Part shown: piece by piece, positions 32,401-47,200 of the stretch | Layout of the letters: every line of letters begins with the position of its first letter | Position numbering within the stretch: position 1 is the stretch's first letter | DNA from: Litoditis marina | Lineage: Eukaryota > Nematoda > Chromadorea > Rhabditida > Rhabditidae | Reading direction: 5' to 3' | Length of the DNA: 64,000 nucleotides | Assembly (NCBI GenBank): GCA_964036275.1 | Contig: OZ038434.1 | Location: 22,805,879 to 22,869,878, forward strand | Notes under the pieces: model-generated | What the model saw: the letters and a program-made list of their open reading frames with translations, nothing else | Database searches by the model: none | Told to the model about the DNA's origin: nothing | Translations under genes and position numbers: made by a program

Positions 32401-35400
32401 GTTTCTGGTAGTTCAATTCAACGACCTAAATGAAATACCCATTCTGGATGGCTGGTTAGACCCAAAATAAGGTAGTTAGGGTAGAATTAGGTGTAGAAAA
32501 CAGTTAGAGAGGTTTCGAGACCAATAATATAGTCCAGAACGCTCAAAAATCAATAACTAGTTTCTACTCGTACGAGAATACGAGTTGAATCGAAATATAC
32601 ATTCTGGATGTCTGGTTAGATCTAAATTAATTTAACTAGGGTAGAAAAATACGTGGAAAATTATTAGCTACTTTTTGAAACCATCCGAGTAGGTTTTACC
32701 CTACTTTAACCTATTTTACGGTGCGAGTTTTCCCCAAACACAGCAGAACTTAAAGACAGTCAGACAATTGACCAAAAGTTCGAAAGGGTCATAAAACCAA
32801 TCGAACAATTGTCCAACAATCCAACAATCTTATTTCTACAAAGTGTAAAATCTTATTTCTACAAAGTGCGTGGGAATAAAAGCCCGACGTGCCCTTTCTT
32901 GTAAAGCATGCGCGCATCACGTGGACAGCACGTTTACGGGTGCCGCCAAAGGCTGGTGGTAATTAAAATTAGCAGACAAATAGAGAGAGATGTATAGAAA
33001 GAGATACAAAAAGATAGAGAGAGAGGGGAGAGAGAGGGGGAGAGAGAGAAGGAGAAGACAAGAGAGAGAGAAGAGAAGAGAGAGAGAGAGAGAGAGAGAA
33101 GAGAGCACAGACACGTTTTTTGATTTAAAAATAATAATACACTTATTCCTCCCGAAACCAAAACCCAATATTCTACCTGTTTCCAAAGCGCAAAATTACG
33201 TCCCGGACTTAGTAGGTTTTCGTCATTTTTCAGAATTTCAAACGCCTTTTTCTCCATAAACACCCCCCTGACCCCCCATCTAATTGGCTTTCAAATCGTA
33301 GACAATTTTGGGAAGTTTATTCTGACCCGCTCATCTTAGGTGTGAGTAGTCATTTTAGTCTTGAAAATAGGAGAGTTAGGCGAAATTTCACCCAATTTTT
33401 GAATCACTACTTTATATGTAAACATACATTTATCGTTTACATCTATTCTATAGTGCTCCCCACGGCGCATAGTTTGAATCCAAAATTAATATCGATTCTC
33501 AATCTTAAGAGGTCAAAAATCGATATCTAGTTTGCACGTAAAATTTTACGTGCAGAATCAAAACAATCTGGTTAAGCCCAAACTAAGGTAGTTAACGTTA
33601 AATTGGGCGTAGATAACGAATATCTATGTCTCGTGACCATAAATTTGATCTAGAGTGCTCAAAAATCGATAACCAGTTTCTGGTAGTTCAATTCAACGAC
33701 CTAAATGAAATACCCATTCTGGATGGCTGGTTAGACCCAAAATAAGGTAGTTAGGGTAGAATTAGGTGTAGAAAACAGTTAGAGAGGTTTCGAGACCAAT
33801 AATATAGTCCAGAACGCTCAAAAATCAATAACTAGTTTCTACTCGTACGAGAATACGAGTTGAATCGAAATATACATTCTGGATGTCTGGTTAGATCTGA
33901 ATTAATTTAACTAGGGTAGAAAAATACGTGGAAAATTATTAGCTACTTTTTGAAACCATCCGAGTAGGTTTTACCCTACTTTAACCTATTTTACGGTGCG
34001 AGTTTTCCCCAAACACAGCAGAACTTAAAGACAGTCAGACAATTGACCAAAAGTTCGAAAGGGTCATAAAACCAATCGAACAATTGTCCAACAATCCAAC
34101 AATCTTATTTCTACAAAGTGTAAAATCTTATTTCTACAAAGTGCGTGGGAATAAAAGCCCGACGTGCCCTTTCTTGTAAAGCATGCGCGCATCACGTGGA
34201 CAGCACGTTTACGGGTGCCGCCAAAGGCTGGTGGTAATTAAAATTAGCAGACAAATAGAGAGAGATGTATAGAAAGAGATACAAAAAGATAGAGAGAGAG
34301 GGGAGAGAGAGGGGGAGAGAGAGAAGGAGAAGACAAGAGAGAGAGAAGAGAAGAGAGAGAGAGAGAGAGAGAGAAGAGAGCACAGACACGTTTTTTGATT
34401 TAAAAATAATAATACACTTATTCCTCCCGAAACCAAAACCCAATATTCTACCTGTTTCCAAAGCGCAAAATTACGTCCCGGACTTAGTAGGTTTTCGTCA
34501 TTTTTCAGAATTTCAAACGCCTTTTTCTCCATAAACACCCCCCTGACCCCCCATCTAATTGGCTTTCAAATCGTAGACAATTTTGGGAAGTTTATTCTGA
34601 CCCGCTCATCTTAGGTGTGAGTAGTCATTTTAGTCTTGAAAATAGGAGAGTTAGGCGAAATTTCACCCAATTTTTGAATCACTACTTTATATGTAAACAT
34701 ACATTTATCGTTTACATCTATTCTATAGTGCTCCCCACGGCGCATAGTTTGAATCCAAAATTAATATCGATTCTCAATCTTAAGAGGTCAAAAATCGATA
34801 TCTAGTTTGCACGTAAAATTTTACGTGCAGAATCAAAACAATCTGGTTAAGCCCAAACTAAGGTAGTTAACGTTAAATTGGGCGTAGATAACGAATATCT
34901 ATGTCTCGTGACCATAAATTTGATCTAGAGTGCTCAAAAATCGATAACCAGTTTCTGGTAGTTCAATTCAACGACCTAAATGAAATACCCATTCTGGATG
35001 GCTGGTTAGACCCAAAATAAGGTAGTTAGGGTAGAATTAGGTGTAGAAAACAGTTAGAGAGGTTTCGAGACCAATAATATAGTCCAGAACGCTCAAAAAT
35101 CAATAACTAGTTTCTACTCGTACGAGAATACGAGTTGAATCGAAATATACATTCTGGATGTCTGGTTAGATCTGAATTAATTTAACTAGGGTAGAAAAAT
35201 ACGTGGAAAATTATTAGCTACTTTTTGAAACCATCCGAGTAGGTTTTACCCTACTTTAACCTATTTTACGGTGCGAGTTTTCCCCAAACACAGCAGAACT
35301 TAAAGACAGTCAGACAATTGACCAAAAGTTCGAAAGGGTCATAAAACCAATCGAACAATTGTCCAACAATCCAACAATCTTATTTCTACAAAGTGTAAAA

Positions 35401-38171
35401 TCTTATTTCTACAAAGTGCGTGGGAATAAAAGCCCGACGTGCCCTTTCTTGTAAAGCATGCGCGCATCACGTGGACAGCACGTTTACGGGTGCCGCCAAA
35501 GGCTGGTGGTAATTAAAATTAGCAGACAAATAGAGAGAGATGTATAGAAAGAGATACAAAAAGATAGAGAGAGAGGGGAGAGAGAGGGGGAGAGAGAGAA
35601 GGAGAAGACAAGAGAGAGAGAAGAGAAGAGAGAGAGAGAGAGAGAGAGAAGAGAGCACAGACACGTTTTTTGATTTAAAAATAATAATACACTTATTCCT
35701 CCCGAAACCAAAACCCAATATTCTACCTGTTTCCAAAGCGCAAAATTACGTCCCGGACTTAGTAGGTTTTCGTCATTTTTCAGAATTTCAAACGCCTTTT
35801 TCTCCATAAACACCCCCCTGACCCCCCATCTAATTGGCTTTCAAATCGTAGACAATTTTGGGAAGTTTATTCTGACCCGCTCATCTTAGGTGTGAGTAGT
35901 CATTTTAGTCTTGAAAATAGGAGAGTTAGGCGAAATTTCACCCAATTTTTGAATCACTACTTTATATGTAAACATACATTTATCGTTTACATCTATTCTA
36001 TAGTGCTCCCCACGGCGCATAGTTTGAATCCAAAATTAATATCGATTCTCAATCTTAAGAGGTCAAAAATCGATATCTAGTTTGCACGTAAAATTTTACG
36101 TGCAGAATCAAAACAATCTGGTTAAGCCCAAACTAAGGTAGTTAACGTTAAATTGGGCGTAGATAACGAATATCTATGTCTCGTGACCATAAATTTGATC
36201 TAGAGTGCTCAAAAATCGATAACCAGTTTCTGGTAGTTCAATTCAACGACCTAAATGAAATACCCATTCTGGATGGCTGGTTAGACCCAAAATAAGGTAG
36301 TTAGGGTAGAATTAGGTGTAGAAAACAGTTAGAGAGGTTTCGAGACCAATAATATAGTCCAGAACGCTCAAAAATCAATAACTAGTTTCTACTCGTACGA
36401 GAATACGAGTTGAATCGAAATATACATTCTGGATGTCTGGTTAGATCTGAATTAATTTAACTAGGGTAGAAAAATACGTGGAAAATTATTAGCTACTTTT
36501 TGAAACCATCCGAGTAGGTTTTACCCTACTTTAACCTATTTTACGGTGCGAGTTTTCCCCAAACACAGCAGAACTTAAAGACAGTCAGACAATTGACCAA
36601 AAGTTCGAAAGGGTCATAAAACCAATCGAACAATTGTCCAACAATCCAACAATCTTATTTCTACAAAGTGTAAAATCTTATTTCTACAAAGTGCGTGGGA
36701 ATAAAAGCCCGACGTGCCCTTTCTTGTAAAGCATGCGCGCATCACGTGGACAGCACGTTTACGGGTGCCGCCAAAGGCTGGTGGTAATTAAAATTAGCAG
36801 ACAAATAGAGAGAGATGTATAGAAAGAGATACAAAAAGATAGAGAGAGAGGGGAGAGAGAGGGGGAGAGAGAGAAGGAGAAGACAAGAGAGAGAGAAGAG
36901 AAGAGAGAGAGAGAGAGAGAGAGAAGAGAGCACAGACACGTTTTTTGATTTAAAAATAATAATACACTTATTCCTCCCGAAACCAAAACCCAATATTCTA
37001 CCTGTTTCCAAAGCGCAAAATTACGTCCCGGACTTAGTAGGTTTTCGTCATTTTTCAGAATTTCAAACGCCTTTTTCTCCATAAACACCCCCCTGACCCC
37101 CCATCTAATTGGCTTTCAAATCGTAGACAATTTTGGGAAGTTTATTCTGACCCGCTCATCTTAGGTGTGAGTAGTCATTTTAGTCTTGAAAATAGGAGAG
37201 TTAGGCGAAATTTCACCCAATTTTTGAATCACTACTTTATATGTAAACATACATTTATCGTTTACATCTATTCTATAGTGCTCCCCACGGCGCATAGTTT
37301 GAATCCAAAATTAATATCGATTCTCAATCTTAAGAGGTCAAAAATCGATATCTAGTTTGCACGTAAAATTTTACGTGCAGAATCAAAACAATCTGGTTAA
37401 GCCCAAACTAAGGTAGTTAACGTTAAATTGGGCGTAGATAACGAATATCTATGTCTCGTGACCATAAATTTGATCTAGAGTGCTCAAAAATCGATAACCA
37501 GTTTCTGGTAGTTCAATTCAACGACCTAAATGAAATACCCATTCTGGATGGCTGGTTAGACCCAAAATAAGGTAGTTAGGGTAGAATTAGGTGTAGAAAA
37601 CAGTTAGAGAGGTTTCGAGACCAATAATATAGTCCAGAACGCTCAAAAATCAATAACTAGTTTCTACTCGTACGAGAATACGAGTTGAATCGAAATATAC
37701 ATTCTGGATGTCTGGTTAGATCTGAATTAATTTAACTAGGGTAGAAAAATACGTGGAAAATTATTAGCTACTTTTTGAAACCATCCGAGTAGGTTTTACC
37801 CTACTTTAACCTATTTTACGGTGCGAGTTTTCCCCAAACACAGCAGAACTTAAAGACAGTCAGACAATTGACCAAAAGTTCGAAAGGGTCATAAAACCAA
37901 TCGAACAATTGTCCAACAATCCAACAATCTTATTTCTACAAAGTGTAAAATCTTATTTCTACAAAGTGCGTGGGAATAAAAGCCCGACGTGCCCTTTCTT
38001 GTAAAGCATGCGCGCATCACGTGGACAGCACGTTTACGGGTGCCGCCAAAGGCTGGTGGTAATTAAAATTAGCAGACAAATAGAGAGAGATGTATAGAAA
38101 GAGATACAAAAAGATAGAGAGAGAGGGGAGAGAGAGGGGGAGAGAGAGAAGGAGAAGACAAGAGAGAGAGA

Positions 38172-38202
<31 letters not shown>

Positions 38203-41200
38203 CACAGACACGTTTTTTGATTTAAAAATAATAATACACTTATTCCTCCCGAAACCAAAACCCAATATTCTACCTGTTTCCAAAGCGCAAAATTACGTCC
38301 CGGACTTAGTAGGTTTTCGTCATTTTTCAGAATTTCAAACGCCTTTTTCTCCATAAACACCCCCCTGACCCCCCATCTAATTGGCTTTCAAATCGTAGAC
38401 AATTTTGGAAGTTTATTCTGACCCGCTCATCTTAGGTGTGAGTAGTCATTTTAGTCTTGAAAATAGGAGAGTTAGGCGAAATTTCACCCAATTTTTGAAT
38501 CACTACTTTATATGTAAACATACATTTATCGTTTACATCTATTCTATAGTGCTCCCCACGGCGCATAGTTTGAATCCAAAATTAATATCGATTCTCAATC
38601 TTAAGAGGTCAAAAATCGATATCTAGTTTGCACGTAAAATTTTACGTGCAGAATCAAAACAATCTGGTTAAGCCCAAACTAAGGTAGTTAACGTTAAATT
38701 GGCGTAGATAACGAATATCTATGTCTCGTGACCATAAATTTGATCTAGAGTGCTCAAAATCGATAACCAGTTTCTGGTAGTTCAATTCAACGACCTAAAT
38801 GAAATACCCATTCTGGATGGCTGGTTAGACCCAAAATAAGGTAGTTAGGGTAGAATTAGGTGTAGAAAACAGTTAGAGAGGTTTCGAGACCAATAATATA
38901 GTCAGAACGCTCAAAAATCAATAACTAGTTTCTACTCGTACGAGAATACGAGTTGAATCGAAATATACATTCTGGATGTCTGGTTAGATCTGAATTAATT
39001 TAACTAGGGTAGAAAATACGTGGAAAATTATTAGCTACTTTTTGAAACCATCCGAGTAGGTTTTACCCTACTTTAACCTATTTTACGGTGCGAGTTTTCC
39101 CCAAACACAGCAGAACTTAAAGACAGTCAGACAATTGACCAAAAGTTCGAAAGGGTCATAAACCAATCGAACAATTGTCCAACAATCCAACAATCTTATT
39201 TCTACAAAGTGTAAAATCTTATTTCTACAAAGTGCGTGGGAATAAAAGCCCGACGTGCCCTTTCTTGTAAAGCATGCGCGCATCACGTGGACAGCACGTT
39301 TACGGGTGCCGCCAAAGGCTGGTGGTAATTAAAATTAGCAGACAAATAGAGAGAGATGTATAGAAAGAGATACAAAAAGATAGAGAGAGAGGGGAGAGAG
39401 AGGGGAGAGAGAGAAGGAGAAGACAAGAGAGAGAGAAGAGAAGAGAGAGAGAGAGAGAGAGAGAAGAGAGCACAGACACGTTTTTTGATTTAAAAATAAT
39501 AATACACTTATTCCTCCCGAAACCAAAACCCAATATTCTACCTGTTTCCAAAGCGCAAAATTACGTCCCGGACTTAGTAGGTTTTCGTCATTTTTCAGAA
39601 TTTCAAACGCCTTTTTCTCCATAAACACCCCCCTGACCCCCCATCTAATTGGCTTTCAAATCGTAGACAATTTTGGGAAGTTTATTCTGACCCGCTCATC
39701 TTAGGTGTGAGTAGTCATTTTAGTCTTGAAAATAGGAGAGTTAGGCGAAATTTCACCCAATTTTGAATCACTACTTTATATGTAAACATACATTTATCGT
39801 TTACATCTATTCTATAGTGCTCCCCACGGCGCATAGTTTGAATCCAAAATTAATATCGATTCTCAATCTTAAGAGGTCAAAAATCGATATCTAGTTTGCA
39901 CGTAAAATTTTACGTGCAGAATCAAAACAATCTGGTTAAGCCCAAACTAAGGTAGTTAACGTTAAATTGGGCGTAGATAACGAATATCTATGTCTCGTGA
40001 CCATAAATTTGATCTAGAGTGCTCAAAAATCGATAACCAGTTTCTGGTAGTTCAATTCAACGACCTAAATGAAATACCCATTCTGGATGGCTGGTTAGAC
40101 CCAAAATAAGGTAGTTAGGGTAGAATTAGGTGTAGAAAACAGTTAGAGAGGTTTCGAGACCAATAATATAGTCCAGAACGCTCAAAAATCAATAACTAGT
40201 TTCTACTCGTACGAGAATACGAGTTGAATCGAAATATACATTCTGGATGTCTGGTTAGATCTAAATTAATTTAACTAGGGTAGAAAAATACGTGGAAAAT
40301 TATTAGCTACTTTTTGAAACCATCCGAGTAGGTTTTACCCTACTTTAACCTATTTTACGGTGCGAGTTTTCCCCAAACACAGCAGAACTTAAAGACAGTC
40401 AGACAATTGACCAAAAGTTCGAAAGGGTCATAAAACCAATCGAACAATTGTCCAACAATCCAACAATCTTATTTCTACAAAGTGTAAAATCTTATTTCTA
40501 CAAAGTGCGTGGAATAAAAGCCCGACGTGCCCTTTCTTGTAAAGCATGCGCGCATCACGTGGACAGCACGTTTACGGGTGCCGCCAAAGGCTGGTGGTAA
40601 TTAAAATTAGCAGACAAATAGAGAGAGATGTATAGAAAGAGATACAAAAAGATAGAGAGAGAGGGGAGAGAGAGGGGGAGAGAGAGAAGGAGAAGACAAG
40701 AGAGAGAGAAGAGAAGAGAGAGAGAGAGAGAGAGAAGAGAGCACAGACACGTTTTTGATTTAAAATAATAATACACTTATTCCTCCCGAAACCAAAACCC
40801 AATATTCTACCTGTTTCCAAAGCGCAAAATTACGTCCCGGACTTAGTAGGTTTTCGTCATTTTTCAGAATTTCAAACGCCTTTTTCTCCATAAACACCCC
40901 CCTGACCCCCCATCTAATTGGCTTTCAAATCGTAGACAATTTTGGGAAGTTTATTCTGACCCGCTCATCTTAGGTGTGAGTAGTCATTTTAGTCTTGAAA
41001 ATAGGAGAGTTAGGCGAAATTTCACCCAATTTTTGAATCACTACTTTATATGTAAACATACATTATCGTTTACATCTATTCTATAGTGCTCCCACGGCGC
41101 ATAGTTTGAATCCAAAATTAATATCGATTCTCAATCTTAAGAGGTCAAAAATCGATATCTAGTTTGCACGTAAAATTTTACGTGCAGAATCAAAACAATC

Positions 41201-44200
41201 TGGTTAAGCCCAAACTAAGGTAGTTAACGTTAAATTGGGCGTAGATAACGAATATCTATGTCTCGTGACCATAAATTTGATCTAGAGTGCTCAAAAATCG
41301 ATAACCAGTTTCTGGTAGTTCAATTCAACGACCTAAATGAAATACCCATTCTGGATGGCTGGTTAGACCCAAAATAAGGTAGTTAGGGTAGAATTAGGTG
41401 TAGAAAACAGTTAGAGAGGTTTCGAGACCAATAATATAGTCCAGAACGCTCAAAAATCAATAACTAGTTTCTACTCGTACGAGAATACGAGTTGAATCGA
41501 AATATACATTCTGGATGTCTGGTTAGATCTAAATTAATTTAACTAGGGTAGAAAAATACGTGGAAAATTATTAGCTACTTTTTGAAACCATCCGAGTAGG
41601 TTTTACCCTACTTTAACCTATTTTACGGTGCGAGTTTTCCCCAAACACAGCAGAACTTAAAGACAGTCAGACAATTGACCAAAGTTCGAAAGGGTCATAA
41701 AACCAATCGAACAATTGTCCAACAATCCAACAATCTTATTTCTACAAAGTGTAAAATCTTATTTCTACAAAGTGCGTGGGAATAAAAGCCCGACGTGCCC
41801 TTTCTTGTAAAGCATGCGCGCATCACGTGGACAGCACGTTTACGGGTGCCGCCAAAGGCTGGTGGTAATTAAAATTAGCAGACAAATAGAGAGAGATGTA
41901 TAGAAAGAGATACAAAAAGATAGAGAGAGAGGGGAGAGAGAGGGGGAGAGAGAGAAGGAGAAGACAAGAGAGAGAGAAGAGAAGAGAGAGAGAGAGAGAG
42001 AGAGAAGAGAGCACAGACACGTTTTTTGATTTAAAAATAATAATACACTTATTCCTCCCGAAACCAAAACCCAATATTCTACCTGTTTCCAAAGCGCAAA
42101 ATTACGTCCCGGACTTAGTAGGTTTTCGTCATTTTTCAGAATTTCAAACGCCTTTTTCTCCATAAACACCCCCCTGACCCCCCATCTAATTGGCTTTCAA
42201 ATCGTAGACAATTTTGGAAGTTTATTCTGACCCGCTCATCTTAGGTGTGAGTAGTCATTTTAGTCTTGAAAATAGGAGAGTTAGGCGAAATTTCACCCAA
42301 TTTTGAATCACTACTTTATATGTAAACATACATTTATCGTTTACATCTATTCTATAGTGCTCCCCACGGCGCATAGTTTGAATCCAAAATTAATATCGAT
42401 TCTCAATCTTAAGAGGTCAAAAATCGATATCTAGTTTGCACGTAAAATTTTACGTGCAGAATCAAAACAATCTGGTTAAGCCCAAACTAAGGTAGTTAAC
42501 GTTAAATTGGGCGTAGATAACGAATATCTATGTCTCGTGACCATAAATTTGATCTAGAGTGCTCAAAATCGATAACCAGTTTCTGGTAGTTCAATTCAAC
42601 GACCTAAATGAAATACCCATTCTGGATGGCTGGTTAGACCCAAAATAAGGTAGTTAGGGTAGAATTAGGTGTAGAAAACAGTTAGAGAGGTTTCGAGACC
42701 AATAATATAGTCCAGAACGCTCAAAAATCAATAACTAGTTTCTACTCGTACGAGAATACGAGTTGAATCGAAATATACATTCTGGATGTCTGGTTAGATC
42801 TAAATTAATTTAACTAGGGTAGAAAAATACGTGGAAAATTATTAGCTACTTTTTGAAACCATCCGAGTAGGTTTTACCCTACTTTAACCTATTTTACGGT
42901 GCGAGTTTTCCCCAAACACAGCAGAACTTAAGACAGTCAGACAATTGACCAAAAGTTCGAAAGGGTCATAAAACCAATCGAACAATTGTCCAACAATCCA
43001 ACAATCTTATTTCTACAAAGTGTAAAATCTTATTTCTACAAAGTGCGTGGGAATAAAAGCCCGACGTGCCCTTTCTTGTAAAGCATGCGCGCATCACGTG
43101 GACAGCACGTTTACGGGTGCCGCCAAAGGCTGGTGGTAATTAAAATTAGCAGACAAATAGAGAGAGATGTATAGAAAGAGATACAAAAAGATAGAGAGAG
43201 AGGGAGAGAGAGGGGAGAGAGAGAAGGAGAAGACAAGAGAGAGAGAAGAGAAGAGAGAGAGAGAGAGAGAGAGAAGAGAGCACAGACACGTTTTTTGATT
43301 TAAAAATAATAATACACTTATTCCTCCCGAAACCAAAACCCAATATTCTACCTGTTTCCAAAGCGCAAAATTACGTCCGGACTTAGTAGGTTTTCGTCAT
43401 TTTTCAGAATTTCAAACGCCTTTTCTCCATAAACACCCCCCTGACCCCCCATCTAATTGGCTTTCAAATCGTAGACAATTTTGGGAAGTTTATTCTGACC
43501 CGCTCATCTTAGGTGTGAGTAGTCATTTTAGTCTTGAAATAGGAGAGTTAGGCGAAATTTCACCCAATTTTTGAATCACTACTTTATATGTAAACATACA
43601 TTTATCGTTTACATCTATTCTATAGTGCTCCCACGGCGCATAGTTTGAATCCAAAATTAATATCGATTCTCAATCTTAAGAGGTCAAAAATCGATATCTA
43701 GTTTGCACGTAAAATTTTACGTGCAGAATCAAAACAATCTGGTTAAGCCCAAACTAAGGTAGTTAACGTTAAATTGGGCGTAGATAACGAATATCTATGT
43801 CTCGTGACCATAAATTTGATCTAGAGTGCTCAAAAATCGATAACCAGTTTCTGGTAGTTCAATTCAACGACCTAAATGAAATACCCATTCTGGATGGCTG
43901 GTTAGACCCAAAATAAGGTAGTTAGGGTAGAATTAGGTGTAGAAAACAGTTAGAGAGGTTTCGAGACCAATAATATAGTCCAGAACGCTCAAAAATCAAT
44001 AACTAGTTTCTACTCGTACGAGAATACGAGTTGAATCGAAATATACATTCTGGATGTCTGGTTAGATCTAAATTAATTTAACTAGGGTAGAAAAATACGT
44101 GGAAAATTATTAGCTACTGTTTTGAAACCATCCGAGTAGGTTTTACCCTACTTTAACCTATTTTACGGTGCGAGTTTTCCCCAAACACAGCAGAACTTAA

Positions 44201-47200
44201 AGACAGTCAGACAATTGACCAAAAGTTCGAAAGGGTCATAAAACCAATCGAACAATTGTCCAACAATCCAACAATCTTATTTCTACAAAGTGTAAAATCT
44301 TATTTCTACAAAGTGCGTGGGAATAAAAGCCGACGTGCCCTTCTTGTAAAGCATGCGCGCATCACGTGGACAGCACGTTACGGGTGCCGCCAAAGGCTGG
44401 TGGTAATTAAAATTAGCAGACAAATAGAGAGAGATGTATAGAAAGAGATACAAAAAGATAGAGAGAGAGGGGAGAGAGAGGGGGAGAGAGAGAAGGAGAA
44501 GACAAGAGAGAGAGAAGAGAAGAGAGAGAGAGAGAGAGAGAGAAGAGAGCACAGACACGTTTTTTGATTTAAAAATAATAATACACTTATTCCTCCCGAA
44601 ACCAAAACCCAATATTCTACTGTTTCCAAAGCGCAAAATTACGTCCCGGACTTAGTAGGTTTTCGTCATTTTTCAGAATTTCAAACGCCTTTTTCTCCAT
44701 AAACACCCCCCTGACCCCCCATCTAATTGGCTTTCAAATCGTAGACAATTTTGGGAAGTTTATTCTGACCCGCTCATCTTAGGTGTGAGTAGTCATTTTA
44801 GTCTTGAAAATAGGAGAGTTAGGCGAAATTTCACCCAATTTTTGAATCACTACTTTATATGTAAACATACATTTATCGTTTACATCTATCTATAGTGCTC
44901 CCCACGGCGCATAGTTTGAATCCAAAATTAATATCGATTCTCAATCTTAAGAGGTCAAAAATCGATATCTAGTTTGCACGTAAAATTTTACGTGCAGAAT
45001 CAAAACAATCTGGTTAAGCCCAAACTAAGGTAGTTAACGTTAAATTGGGCGTAGATAACGAATATCTATGTCTCGTGACCATAAATTTGATCTAGAGTGC
45101 TCAAAAATCGATAACCAGTTTCTGGTAGTTCAATTCAACGACCTAAATGAAATACCCATTCTGGATGGCTGGTTAGACCCAAAATAAGGTAGTTAGGGTA
45201 GAATTAGGTGTAGAAAACAGTTAGAGAGGTTTCGAGACCAATAATATAGTCCAGAACGCTCAAAAATCAATAACTAGTTTCTACTCGTACGAGAATACGA
45301 GTTGAATCGAAATATACATTCTGGATGTCTGGTTAGATCTGAATTAATTTAACTAGGGTAGAAAAATACGTGGAAAATTATTAGCTACTTTTTGAAACCA
45401 TCCGAGTAGGTTTTACCCTACTTTACCTATTTTACGGTGCGAGTTTTCCCCAAACACAGCAGAACTTAAAGACAGTCAGACAATTGACCAAAAGTTCGAA
45501 GGGTCATAAACCAATCGAACAATTGTCCAACAATCCAACAATCTTATTTCTACAAAGTGTAAAATCTTATTTCTACAAAGTGCGTGGGAATAAAAGCCCG
45601 ACGTGCCCTTTCTTGTAAAGCATGCGCGCATCACGTGGACAGCACGTTTACGGGTGCCGCCAAAGGCTGGTGGTAATTAAAATTAGCAGACAAATAGAGA
45701 GAGATGTATAGAAAGAGATACAAAAAGATAGAGAGAGAGGGGAGAGAGAGGGGGAGAGAGAGAAGGAGAAGACAAGAGAGAGAGAAGAGAAGAGAGAGAG
45801 AGAGAGAGAGAGAAGAGAGCACAGACACGTTTTTTGATTTAAAATAATAATACACTTATTCCTCCCGAAACCAAACCCAATATTCTACCTGTTTCCAAAG
45901 CGCAAAATTACGTCCCGGACTTAGTAGGTTTTCGTCATTTTTCAGAATTTCAACGCCTTTTTCTCCATAAACACCCCCTGACCCCCCATCTAATTGGCTT
46001 TCAAATCGTAGACAATTTTGGGAAGTTTATTCTGACCCGCTCATCTTAGGTGTGAGTAGTCATTTTAGTCTTGAAAATAGGAGAGTTAGGCGAAATTTCA
46101 CCCAATTTTTGAATCACTACTTTATATGTAAACATACATTTATCGTTTACATCTATCTATAGTGCTCCCCACGGCGCATAGTTTGAATCCAAAATTAATA
46201 TCGATTCTCAATCTTAAGAGGTCAAAAATCGATATCTAGTTTGCACGTAAAATTTTACGTGCAGAATCAAAACAATCTGGTTAAGCCCAAACTAAGGTAG
46301 TTAACGTTAAATTGGGCGTAGATAACGAATATCTATGTCTCGTGACCATAAATTTGATCTAGAGTGCTCAAAATCGATAACCAGTTTCTGGTAGTTCAAT
46401 TCAACGACCTAAATGAAATACCCATTCTGGATGGCTGGTTAGACCCAAAATAAGGTAGTTAGGGTAGAATTAGGTGTAGAAAACAGTTAGAGAGGTTCGA
46501 GACCAATAATATAGTCCAGAACGCTCAAAAATCAATAACTAGTTTCTACTCGTACGAGAATACGAGTTGAATCGAAATATACATTCTGGATGTCTGGTTA
46601 GATCTGAATTAATTTAACTAGGGTAGAAAAATACGTGGAAAATTATTAGCTACTTTTTGAAACCATCCGAGTAGGTTTTACCCTACTTTAACCTATTTAC
46701 GGTGCGAGTTTTCCCCAAACACAGCAGAACTTAAAGACAGTCAGACAATTGACCAAAAGTTCGAAAGGGTCATAAACCAATCGAACAATTGTCCAACAAT
46801 CCAACAATCTTATTTCTACAAAGTGTAAAATCTTATTTCTACAAAGTGCGTGGGAATAAAAGCCCGACGTGCCCTTTCTTGTAAAGCATGCGCGCATCAC
46901 GTGGACAGCACGTTTACGGGTGCCGCCAAAGGCTGGTGGTAATTAAAATTAGCAGACAAATAGAGAGAGATGTATAGAAAGAGATACAAAAAGATAGAGA
47001 GAGAGGGGAGAGAGAGGGGGAGAGAGAGAAGGAGAAGACAAGAGAGAGAGAAGAGAAGAGAGAGAGAGAGAGAGAGAGAAGAGAGCACAGACACGTTTTT
47101 TGATTTAAAAATAATAATACACTTATTCCTCCCGAAACCAAAACCCAATATTCTACCTGTTTCAAAGCGCAAAATTACGTCCCGGACTTAGTAGGTTTTC